A model generated the notes under the pieces. The model saw only the letters and a program-made list of their open reading frames with translations. It searched no databases and was not told where the DNA came from. From NCBI GenBank assembly GCA_033296885.1, contig MU863918.1, positions 1-64,000 of the forward strand: 64,000 nucleotides of DNA, written 5' to 3'. Shown in pieces: positions 54,255 through 64,000 of the stretch (positions are counted from its first letter, which is position 1; every line of letters begins with the position of its first letter). This DNA comes from Triangularia verruculosa. Its lineage: Eukaryota > Ascomycota > Sordariomycetes > Sordariales > Podosporaceae. The translations under genes and the position numbers were made by a program.

Positions 54255-57200
54255 ATGCAAATCATCATGGACTCCACGGATGAGCCGCCCGCACCCTTCA
54301 ATGAAGCTCCTACGCCGATGACCGAATTAGCGGCTGGAAGTTTGGCTCACGGCCAGGACGTGGATGGCGAGATCCCACGGGCCCGCAAGAAAGAGAAAAA
54401 GAAGGGCAAGGATAAGAAGAGCAACAAAAACAAGAGAAAAACAGGACTGGATGGTGCTCCGCTGGACGCCAAAGAATATTGGAAGCAGCAGTATTGCAGT
54501 CATGCTCACGGAGAGCAGCATGTCAAGCGCGAGGCGTGCGATGAGCCTTGTGAGACTCGCCCTTTGAAACGACAGCACACCATCCCGACAGAAACTAGTC
54601 ATAGTCACCAAAGGACTGGCGAGCTCGATGGAGCATGCATATGCATCAAGACCGAAGAGGAAGATGAGGTGATGCCAGCAACTACAAGCTGCCAACAAGA
54701 GACGGAAAATCTCGATTCATCACACCCTCAAATCAAGGTCGAGGGGGGGGCGGAAGTTGGCCAAGTCGCCTTGGCGGTGGCCAGAACTGCAATTCAAGAG
54801 GAAAACTACCAAGTACTTCGAAAAATTGCCAGCGAAATAGACCGCGCCAACCATCAGGCAGTCGAAGACCTGGAGAATTTGCAGGAAGCCACCAAGTCGT
54901 TTGGCTTAGACAGGTGCAAAGCCGTGGACGGGAAGTGGAAGCTGACCGGCTTCAAAACGCCGCTTTACAATCATCAGGTATGGGGAATCACTCTTCCGTC
55001 CTGTTTATACCAATGTGCTAACCAATCCATAAATATAACAGCTGTGGGGAGTCAGATGGATGTGTTCGAGAGAGTTCCATCCCCATGGACCACATGGAGG
55101 CATTCTTGCGGATGAAATGGGGCTTGGCAAGACGATTCAGCTACTTGCCCTCATGTCCCAGAACCCGCCCGACCGCAAGGCCAAGGCATCGAAGACCCTC
55201 ATCATCGCCCCGGAAAAGCTTTTGACGCAATGGTTAAGAGAGATCGAGGACCACTGTGAGGGAAAGGGAATGCGGGCGACGGTATACAAGAAGGCTAGTG
55301 CAGCGGCTGACCAGCACATTCGTCAGAGCGATATCATGTAAGTGGTTCCCCACATGCTTCATGCCCCCACACTATCTTTGAACCTATCCGTTGTTTCAAA
55401 GGGCCGGTTTGCTATCTTTGAAGGCCCGCTTTTGCCATCTTGAAGGCCTATTTCTTGTTTTTAAGACCTATGCTAACCATTTTTACGCCAACAGTATCAC
55501 CAACTATGCCCAATTACAGCGACAGGCCCCCATCAAAGAAGCTCATGCTGAGATCGAGGAACTGAGGAACAACCAAGACCCGGACTGGATGCAGAGAGTC
55601 CGCGAGAGCGCCGGTTCGTTATATCAGATTGAGTGGTATCGTGTCGTCCTTGATGAGGCACATGCCATAAACAATCACACAAGCATCACGTCGAAAGCCT
55701 GCAGGTATCTCCCTGCGAGACATCGTTGGGTGTTGACTGGAACGCCCATGACGAATCGTACGCACGAGATATTTCCTTACCTCGACTTCCTCGGCACTAA
55801 GTACCGACAGTTCAGTTCTTATTATGAGGCCTTGGGCAATGTCGACGACGATGAGGCGCAAATGCGGCAGCTCCAGACAATCCTGTCCGACCTCACGCTC
55901 CGACGCCAGGTAGGTGCTGAGCTCATGGGCGCGCCCATCCTGCAGATACCCCGAGCTCATCCGGTCGAGATTATCAAGGTGGAGCTCTCACCTTTCGAGC
56001 GCAAGATCTACACAGAGAAGGAGGAAGGGCTGAAGAAGCTCAGGACAAAGGGCAGCCACTCCAGAGCCATTGGAGCGCCTTCGGGCGTGTCGCTGAGGGG
56101 GGAACTGAGAAGGGCGCTTGATCATCAACGTCTCTTTTCGTCGCATCCTGCCCTCGTGGAATATGATTGGTACAACAAGCAGGACAAGGCCGAGGATGCA
56201 TCCAGCCTGCCGGTGAACGACGAGGTCAAATGCACCTGCTTTTGCAAGCACTGCAAACGTGTTGCAACGAGAGGCCCCAAGCTGGTGGAGGAGGTAAGTC
56301 AATGGCAGATTGAGTCCTGTCATGTCTACAGTCCAATACTAACGGGTATAGTGTGGCCATCTGTTCTGTGGAACGTGCTATAGCAACCAGATCAAGAAAC
56401 AGAAGGCGGCGGTGGAGGCACCACACTGCCCATTCTGCAAAGGGCCCAATATTTCAGCCAAATCGGGTCTGAAGAACTGTCTCTATCATCAGATGGATGA
56501 CCTACCTCAGGTCGGGAAAATGAAGCCTTGGCGTAGGTTTGGGGGTGATGACAACGGAATGCAGCCGGCTTTCGGCACACGAAAGATCAGCGAGATGGAA
56601 GTAAAGGTCGAGAAGGAAGAAAGGGCCGAGGGAGAAGAAGAGGACACCCCTAAGAAAGCAGCTAAAAAAAGGGGCAAGTCAAAGAAGGCACCTACCAAGA
56701 AAGCGAAGCCGAAGCCGAAGGGGCGGGGGAGATCAACGCCGAGGAAACAGAAGGACTTAATCGAAAAGGTCCGGTCTCGAAGGAACGCGGCAAGATTCGT
56801 GAACCGCGTTGATACTACGCCGTGGAACCCGGTTCCTCATAGCGCTAAGACCAAGGCAACTATCGATTTGGTCAACAAATGGCAGTCAGAAGCCCCCGAT
56901 GACAAGATCATCGTCTTCGTCCAGTGGATCCCGATGCTGTCGATTCTCGGAAGGATGCTCTATCAGAATGGGTACCGGTTTGTGTATCTCTGGGGTGAAA
57001 TGAACGCTAACGAGCAAGACAAGTCCATCACCGACTTCAAGAAGAATCCGGACATCAAGATCATGTTGATTTCAGTCACTTGCGGTGCCCATGGCCTCAA
57101 CTTGACAGTGGCCAACCGTGCCATTGTGTACGACCATTGGTGGCATGTGTGCCTTGAGAAGCAAGCCTTTGCTCGAGTCCATCGTATCGGGCAAAGCAAG

Positions 57201-57587
57201 GAGGTGCATCTGGCCAAAATCGTTGCCTTGGGGACCGTCGATGAGAACATTCTCAAAACACAAGAGAAAAAGGCCAAGAGCATCGCCAACGTGATGGAGG
57301 GTATGGGCCAAGAGGGATTGCATATCTTGGAGATCTGTGAGCTTTTGGGAATGGGAGAGGATATGGACTTTGTGGTCAAGGACGAGGATATGGAGGAGGA
57401 TAAAGAATACGTCGATGACGGCACGGATAGTGAAACTGAGAGTGGGAGTGGGAGCGAGAGCGGATCTGGCAGCGAGGAAGAGGAAAGCTCTGATGAGGGC
57501 TCTGATGGTGGCTCGGATGAGGGCAGTGATGAGGGTAGCTCAGATGGCGGCGGCGATGAAGAGCACTCGGGATCGGATTCTGATTAG
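54255..57587 (+). CDS. SNF2-family helicase/ATPase with inserted RING finger (Rad5/Rad16-like), 4 exons
   Basis: Exons 54255-54977, 55042-55337, 55495-56293 and 56352-57587 give 1017 aa. The N-terminus is Lys-rich (RARKKEKKKGKDKKSNKNKR). The ATPase core has motif I DEMGLGKT (265-272), motif II DEAH (393-396), WVLTGTPMTNR, and motifs V-VI HGLNLTVANRAIVYD and ARVHRIGQ. Between the lobes is a RING-type finger (CFCKHC...CGHLFCGTC...CPFC) split by intron 3, so it belongs with Rad5/Rad16-type translocases that can also act as E3 ligases. A basic Lys/Pro linker follows the RING, and the C-terminus is a long Ser/Asp/Glu/Gly tail. Intron 2 (157 nt) contains the minisatellite-like repeat. The gene is bracketed by the inverted 211-bp repeats. 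The start could also be the ATG at 54267. Confidence 0.88.
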
Positions 57588-58174
57588 GTCATGCGGCTCA
57601 GCAGGTTTTGCCTTTCATCATTCCATGAACTTTTGCAATGCTCGAGCAGCATTTGAAGAGGGAGGGCTAGGGTTGTGAGGATGAACCTCCAAGCCAAATC
57701 TACGCCGAATCTCTGGGAAAAATATCGGGGCTTCTAGAGCTATGGACATATGAGTGATGGATCTTACACTATTATTTACCTTGGTAGCTACTTTGGTTAC
57801 TGTATTTAACATTAATGCAATGCTTTGAACGTCAAGATGTTCACGCCACACTCTATCTATACTAGTGATTTCTCTTCCTACGACTGAGAGAGAAAGTTTG
57901 TGAAGATGAGGATCATGTGCTGGAAAGGAAATGCAGATTCATGGGTTGGTCAACGGGAAAGGCCATGTGGCAGTGAGTTCGGTCAGTCTTTCCAGAAATT
58001 CTAAGCCTCGACGACTTTTGATTCTATCCTAGACTGTGAAAAAAAAACCGTATCCGATGCTAAAGCCCAGGCGAGAGGTAGACAGTGGGTATCATCAACC
58101 TGCCCAAACTCCAACTCCCAAATACAAACGCTTGGACAAGAAACGTGTGCTTACACGCCATGATAGCTCCATCA
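57588..58174. other. Convergent 3' spacer containing the right repeat
   Basis: 587 bp between the SNF2 gene (plus) and the CorA-like gene (minus). The right 211-bp repeat fills its middle. No gene is seen. Confidence 0.65.
57757..57967 (-). repeat. Right copy of the permuted inverted 211-bp repeat
   Basis: The reverse complement of the left repeat's blocks with order changed to B then A: read on the minus strand it starts CATGGCCTTTCCCG and ends GTGTAAGATCCAT. It is the same length as the left copy. The B-A junction here (CGTAGGAAGAGAAATCAC) is absent from the left copy, and the left A-B junction is absent here. Confidence 0.9.
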
Positions 58175-60134
58175 TTACGCCCGCTTCTTGTCTCTCCGAC
58201 TCAGACGCCTCCTTTTGAGTTCCCAAAGATAACGACGCTGAAAGACAGCCTTGCAATATCCAACGATGACCTCCCACTGCAAAAGGAGGATGGTCGCGAG
58301 GACTACGGGGACGGCGATTTTCCAGAAGTAGCCGATATCTTGCTCCAGAACGGTGAATGGCTCAAAGTTTTGACCGAAATATCCCGTGATGAAAGTGAGC
58401 GGCAAAAAGATGATAGTGGCCGTAGTCAGTTGCTTCATGGACTCGTTCTGGTACGCTGAAATGGTGTTGAAAATCAGGTCAATCATTCCATCAGCCGAAC
58501 TCTTGAGCCGCTTCAGAGTGTCTGTGATCAAGACGCAGTGGTCTAAAACATCTCCGAGATAGGTATATGTGAGCGTTGTGATAATCGGATCATGATCTGG
58601 ATCCAAAATCTTAGCCATGGCCTTGTCAAGTGTCATGTCCGTTTTGTGATCACGCAAGGCCTGAATTAAGGTCGTGATCGGCTTGATGAAATCAATTAGG
58701 GCGTTGATCTCAGAGATGAGAATATACAGCTGTTTGGTGTGGCTGATGTTGGGTTGGGTCAAGACTTCGGGCTCAATATCATTGATTGTATCGCGATAGC
58801 AGCTCACCACCGGGATGGCAAGATCAACGATGCCGTCCAGTATCGCGTGCCCCACCATGGATGCATCACAGGAACTAAATATCCGTCAGTCACTGTTAGC
58901 ATCGATGAAGAATGTGAAATGTACATACTGTCGAATTATCGTGTCGCTTGTCTGAAGACGTTGAAGGATGGGGGCCTCAATCACTTCGGCTGACTCCTCG
59001 AAGAAGCTTATGACGGTGTTGTCGTTAGTAATGAAGATCGAAACCTGCTCACAAGCTACGGTGTAGTTCCTCGAAATCAGGGCGGAATTCTTATCCATAA
59101 ATCTCGCAATTGGATCATCTGGGGAGGCGTGATATCGTCTTAAAGTTCTGGTTGGACCATCTGGGGGCTTGGGATATGGCTCTGAGCCATCCTGAGACCA
59201 CTCCTTTCCACCCTCGAGAGTGGCATCTGAGCTGAGGCGACTACTCGTACGGAATGCCCGTTTCAGCCGCCGTAGAAGCTTCCGAGAGTACTTGCCGGTT
59301 TTCCCGCTGAAGATGCTGCGGCTACTAGCCTGGCTAGTGGAATCGTCGGCCTCATCAGATTCAGAACTCTCATCGTCGGAGTCCCTAAAAGTGTCGTCCA
59401 ACCTTTGAAGAGTCAAGACAATGAAGGCATGAGTGGGATACCATTCGGCCTTGGTCCTGCTCCTAGTATTCATGATGTCCTCGACAGCGAGCTTGTGGAG
59501 ATTTTTGTGCCTGCCCAGGAGCTGTATGACATCCCAGCTCAGACCATTCACACTGATCCAACGACATTTTGCCCATTTTGGTTGTGGAATCTCGAGAAAA
59601 GAGCCGAGAGACGTATTGTCTTTTGTTTGAATCGAAAGCTTGCCTTCGGAAAAGTCGACAATAGTGATGTCGCATGGCGCACTCAGCGTCGGCATCGATG
59701 CATGGCCTCCATCTGGTTTGGTTGGGTCGACGCCGGGTTCAGAGCCAGCTGCAAAGGAGTATGGTAAGCGTCGAGGAGCACGACAAACTCGACATGGTCG
59801 CGGATGATTAGGAACACATACGATGCCATCCCGGGCGGAGCTCAAAATCTTCGAACTTGTCGACCGTCCGAAACGTGCCAACTCGGGTCGTTCGCCGTCG
59901 ATTGATGGGGCTGAAGGGAGCTCCGGTCTCTGCGCGGGCAAGGGACTTTCTCGGGGTGGTCGTGGCATTTTGCGTGGGTGCTGCTTCCGCAATGTTGGTG
60001 TCGATCTGGGGATCATATCGAACGCGGTGGCTTGTGGTGTCAACTGCGTCGAAATCTGGGAGCGCAGCCGGTGGGTCTGTCGCGAAGTCGCGCGATTGGA
60101 GCCGGGGCCCATCCATGGATGATTCGCGCGACAT
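58175..60134 (-). CDS. CorA-like Mg2+ transporter (fungal type), 3 exons
   Basis: Exons (minus) 60134-59822, 59748-58929 and 58874-58175 give 610 aa. A long cytosolic N-terminal part (GWHPGSEPGVDPTKPDGGHA; SCDITIVDFSE-like stretch; HKNLHKLAVEDIMNTRSRTK) is followed by two C-terminal membrane segments (TTATIIFLPLTFITGYFG and IAVPVVLATILLLQWEVIVGY). The CorA signature GMN appears as GQN (545-547, YFGQNF), a form I associate with fungal CorA-like proteins. The loop DESSESDEADDS and the basic C-terminus KRRRLSRRDKKRA are typical extras. The protein probably moves Mg2+ or related cations; membrane location is not certain. Introns are 73 and 54 nt. The ATG at 60134 is inferred; the frame is open upstream. 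Confidence 0.88.
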
Positions 60135-60807
60135 TGTGCGATGGTCGATAGAGCAGGATGTTTGGTTGCGAAAACTCCAAACTTGTTGACGAAAGCAGAT
60201 GATATCGGTTTCCTTCGACTCTTCACCGCAACAGAACTGCCGTTTACAATGAGGATAGGTAGGACGTCGCACGGCGTCAGGGTCTCGTGCCGATGACCTC
60301 TCGCCCAATCAGCGTCACCATCCGGCGCTCTACCATAACTTCCTACAAAAAGCGATATCTACTAGAAAATGATATTTCAGTGAGAAGTCGATAGAGCAAG
60401 TGGAGTGGGCTTCATATCTACACTTGCAGTCAGACTTCCATGACGTGGGCTTGTCGATGATCACTATTTCATGGTATGTACACTGCGGGGATGCAGGAGA
60501 TAGCAAACCCCAGCCGATAATGTCGATAAGATAAGATCATACCAGGTCCAGGGTTAGGGTAATGCTGGGGAGTCGGCAGAGGCTCCTACCCGGGCCAGGA
60601 AAGAAGACACAAATATGTGCCTTCACTTTGAGCAGTCGACCTGGCTAGAACTTGCAGTCAAGCTTAGGGTAGGGTAGGTGCTTTTTATGGTCAGCACTTC
60701 TTGTTCTTAAACCTTTCCAACTCTGTCTTGTGCATATCACCAGCCTTTTTCCACAACATAGTTCCATTGCCTTGACTTGTGTGCAAAATCAATAGCAATT
60801 AGCAACC
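60135..60807. promoter_or_regulatory. Divergent promoter region with telobox-like elements
   Basis: 673 bp between the CorA-like gene (minus) and the hypothetical gene (plus). AGGGTTAGGGT at 60550-60560 and AGGGTAGGGTAGG at 60667-60679 resemble the elements near the ribosomal protein genes. No gene is seen. Confidence 0.5.
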
Positions 60808-61734
60808 ATGACTTCTTTATCGCACCGCCCGACACCCGCCGTCTCCAGGAAGCGACTGACCGTCTCCCCCCTAGCCGATTCTGCTGTGCCGTTTGGGAAA
60901 AAGAACATAGTCTTGAGGATAGGGAGCTTTAAAGGAGGGCTGCCAGCAGACCGAGACTTCGACACCATCCCCCCCGCCGACTTTATTTCACCCATCTTGG
61001 GGGCATTCTACTACTTCGCCAACACAGCCCGCATGGTATGGGCCGAGTACCACAAGATTCCCATGTCGGAAATGACGCTGTCCGCCGCCACAGGTACCAT
61101 TGAGTTTCCAGAGCTAGCAGAGAAGGAGGACCGAATTCTGCCCAAAAACTGTCCCGAAGCTGTCTATCAGGAGGCAAGGCGGCGGGTCGGTACTTCGTGG
61201 AGGGATTGGTTCAGAAAATGTGAAGAATGGCATTTGTTTCTTGGGTTGGAAGGAAATCTCGTCCTCAGAGCCAACCACTCCCGCCTACGCTACGCGGTTC
61301 GCCATCAGTTCGGCTGGCAGGACATGAGCTTTTGCTGCCGCACTGGCCTGATGCAATTCCCTCGACTGAGTTGGAACATGTCAGCAGATGATATCTTCAC
61401 GGAGCTAAAGACCCATCCTGATCCGCGCTGGTGGGAGGTACCGGATGGATGTGGGTCGGATGAAGAGGAGCCCGAAAGGGTTGCCATTGCCAAGATCGAA
61501 GCCACAAAGTTAGGAATGAAGAAGCTCAGGCATGCTATTGCGCAGAAAGACCGGAAGAAAGCGAAGAGAAGGGCAAGACTTAGGACAAAAGAGACACTGG
61601 GCAAACATCAGAATTATTTCTGGATGAAATACAAGCTGAAGGAGAGAAAGGCCAGGCTGCAGCGCAGCCGGGCCAGGAAAGAAGATGGGGAATGGAAGGG
61701 CGCATGTATGTCTGCCCAAGCCCAAGGAGGCTGA
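60808..61734 (+). CDS. Hypothetical protein with basic C-terminus
   Basis: Single-exon frame of 308 aa with an ATG in good context (CAACCATGAC). I do not recognise it. The N-terminal half is ordered-looking (FISPILGAFYYFANTARMVW; YQEARRRVGTSWRDWFRKCE; WHLFLGLEGNLVLRANHSRL) and rich in Trp, Phe and Tyr. The last 100 residues are very basic and probably helical (KKLRHAIAQKDRKKAKRRAR; KLKERKARLQRSRARKE), so nucleic-acid binding or nucleolar location is possible. It has no signal peptide or clear membrane segment. Codon use and composition resemble neighbouring genes, which supports coding. Confidence 0.6.
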   Translation: MTSLSHRPTPAVSRKRLTVSPLADSAVPFGKKNIVLRIGSFKGGLPADRDFDTIPPADFISPILGAFYYFANTARMVWAEYHKIPMSEMTLSAATGTIEFPELAEKEDRILPKNCPEAVYQEARRRVGTSWRDWFRKCEEWHLFLGLEGNLVLRANHSRLRYAVRHQFGWQDMSFCCRTGLMQFPRLSWNMSADDIFTELKTHPDPRWWEVPDGCGSDEEEPERVAIAKIEATKLGMKKLRHAIAQKDRKKAKRRARLRTKETLGKHQNYFWMKYKLKERKARLQRSRARKEDGEWKGACMSAQAQGG

Positions 61735-64000
61735 TAGGTACTCGAATCCACTCGCTTGCGAGTATGAACAACCTGAGATAACTTATCCTTGGACATCATT
61801 CATCAGCTTTATAGGAAAGAAGCAGGCTACATTTCTTGGTCCATAGCATAACCCTTCTCAAAAGCGCCTCGTCGTCCCCCTTCACCTCTTCAATCAAGTC
61901 TACTGTGCCAACACCCACTCTTTTATTCTGCCAGTAGGGATGCAGTGATCCCCCATCTATCTAGATATCACGGGTACCATGATGATCAATGGAGATAAGC
62001 TTGCGAGCCCGCCCCTTGCTTGACCACTAGCAGAGAAGCGGTGACGCAATATAGTGAAGCAAAGGACGATCGTACACCACGGGACCGGGAGGACAAAAAG
62101 GGAGAAAATCCAACGTGGTGGAACCGAGAGGTGTGTTTACTTGGTTGTGGAAAGACTCTCTGTCAGGGCTGATTCAGCGGTTGGATATCGCTGATCACAA
62201 GAGATTGCACTCAATGCGTCAATGCGTGGGGAGGTAGGAGGAGTGAACGACTTTTCCCGCTTGGGAAAGTTGGTGATGCTTCCCAGGCCCTCGTCATGGA
62301 GGTGCGGGTGGGTTACGTAGGAGGAACTATTGAGCGCCTGCGTCCGCGTTAATCTCTGCCTCCCCTACAATCGTTAATGCTTGCCAAAAGATTGAATGCG
62401 GTGTGTTTAAGGTCGGCAAGGAAACATGCACGCCAAGCCATCCCTGCAGATGTGGGAAATGTCCGCTTGGGACAGCCAAGAGTCCGGAAAGCTGCAGCGG
62501 AGAATTGATCTTTTGCTTTCATGTTCCTTCAGTGCTGCCTGAAGCTCAGGAGCTCTGGCCTAGAGTCCATGAGCTGATGGGGATGAGTGGAGACCAGAGG
62601 CTTGAACGGCAGAGCTAGGATCCGTATCCGTAGGGTAGGGAAGATGGGATGATGAGTGGGATGGGTGTTCATGTTGACCCTGGACTTGTCTCGGGAGCTT
62701 GACCCTGGCCCGCAGCGGCAAGCCCGATCCGGGGTAACGACTCCACCTCGAAGACCTCTTCCATCCCGGCCCGAGTCAAACGCTGATCAGGAGCCTCGGA
62801 AGCCAGGCCGAGCGGCGACGTGGTGTAACAAACTGCTCGCGAAAGGATTTGTAGCACGGGTGAGCACAGAATATGTTTTGTTTATGCTTGCGTTGTTCGG
62901 CTATCTCGTAGCGAGCTGTGATCCTGTTCCCGTGTTAAGAGAAGGTGGAATATCGTCCGATCTTGTGGTGTCACGTCAGCCTCGTTCAGCCCAGCTACAA
63001 GGGTTGGACTCACCTAGTAAAGTCGCATGAAACTGTCTTGCGAACTCATTAACCTTCGGGGTCCACCAGTTCTTCGTGGCCTTGTCCGACTGATCTCGAG
63101 CCGGGGTCGGTGGTATCCACGAGGGGGTGAATGATCAAAAATGCTGGACGTTGGCCCACAAGGACAGACTTGGTGTCGTCTATTTTTGGTGGATTATGAC
63201 GAACAGCAGAGGTGCGCTAAAAATTAAACACCATGGAGAATTAGGGCACGATCTCCAGTGCGCGCCTTCCCTGCCAGGGACCCGACCTTCCATTGAATCG
63301 GCAATGTCGAGAAGCACCATCAAGCCAAATAAAAATAAAAATTAAAACCATACACAACACACAAAAGCTATGGCCCGCAAACATGGAGATGTACGGCGAT
63401 CGACCAGAAGCGAGCACTCCTTTGATCAGAGCCGTGATCAGGCCTCTCATGGCCGCCTGAACCTGTCCAGACGGGTCATGATGCTGCCGACGTCAAGGCT
63501 CCTTAGAATGTTCGAATCTTCCACGGCCCCGGAGCCCCCGAGCCCCAATTCGAAGCTAGAAGGCTACTGCAGGATTCTAGAAACCCGAGATCATGTTAAT
63601 CTTGTCTTTTGTGGGAGCATAAGAGAGCCTTTAATTGCAAGGTTCGGTTGAAACACGTTTCCTTCATGCGTTGCTTGGCCAGAGCCTCCACCTTGCAACT
63701 CCTGACTGCCAAGCAACGCTGGCGTCGCGGTCGGCCGTCGCCTCCACTTTGAGTTGAGCGGCATCCCTTCTTTCTTGTTTCTGTCGCGGATTTGCCATTC
63801 TCTTCTTGTTCGCTGACGCGCTTTGCACAGTTGGCTGTGGATGACCAGGAACCCTCGCAGCATTGATATGCGCAATCTTGGGGGTCCCGAGATTAGCCTC
63901 TTCCAAGCTCTTTACCGCGCCCGCTGTCAAGACGGTTCTGCCCGTGGCCCAGCTCGATCACGCTTGTCACCGATAGAACGGCGCCCGCGGGAACCTGGCC
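61735..64000. other. No supported gene to the end of the window
   Basis: 2.27 kb. Open frames at 62403-62618, 62656-63030 and 63664-63930 are short, lack recognisable domains and mostly start at non-ATG codons. TAGGGTAGGG occurs at 62631-62640. The minus-strand frame 63664-63930 could be the 3' exon of a gene lying beyond 64000, but a stop lies just upstream of it in the same frame. Confidence 0.55.

Noticed and set aside
63664..63930. Basic 88-codon open frame at the right edge, minus strand
   Set aside because: It has no ATG and a stop just upstream in the same frame; without sequence beyond 64000 it cannot be called a terminal exon.

Overview
The window is nuclear DNA from a filamentous ascomycete. 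Genes carry short introns (about 50-130 nt) with GTAAGT/GTATGT-type donors, CTAAC-type branch sites and CAG/TAG acceptors. Gene content (scytalone dehydratase of DHN-melanin synthesis, MDM10, PRP8, eIF3c, an AA7 oxidase, a CBM52-type secreted protein) fits Pezizomycotina, and I infer a Sordariomycete, probably Sordariales. I found no bacterial, viral or intact transposon gene. Twenty-two protein genes are called. Exon joins were worked out by hand from frame, splice signals and family continuity, and all spliced lengths are multiples of three.

Layout. 0-5.2 kb: FAD synthase, a secreted nucleoside hydrolase-like protein with a probable GC-AG intron, and a secreted AA7/BBE-like flavin oxidase. 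5.2-9.8 kb: a 4.65 kb stretch with no convincing gene, holding a 15-bp tandem triplicate and a long pyrimidine-rich leader-like tract. 9.8-16.6 kb: a DUF2293 protein, scytalone dehydratase, MDM10 and a ZIP zinc transporter. 17.2-19.3 kb: a four-exon gene joining ankyrin repeats to a DYW-like cytidine-deaminase domain. 20.4-31 kb: a metabolic patch (O-methyltransferase, TauD-type dioxygenase, flavin monooxygenase, CBM52-type secreted protein, aldehyde dehydrogenase) without a PKS, NRPS or terpene backbone enzyme.

31.3-51.8 kb is a housekeeping block: PRP8 diverges from eIF3c (NIP1); RPS14 diverges from RPL7, whose second intron holds a convincing C/D-box snoRNA of the snR39 family; then ISA2, a secreted two-module beta-trefoil-like protein, and RPS19. 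52.6-58.0 kb holds a RING-containing SNF2 helicase of the Rad5/Rad16 type. It is flanked by two inverted 211-bp copies of one sequence that are circularly permuted relative to each other, and a 21-bp degenerate minisatellite occurs both upstream of the gene and in one of its introns. The window ends with a CorA-like magnesium transporter, an unrecognised basic protein and about 2.3 kb with no supported gene.

The best candidates for further work are the ankyrin-DYW-like deaminase, the permuted inverted repeat around the SNF2 gene, and the RPL7 intronic snoRNA.
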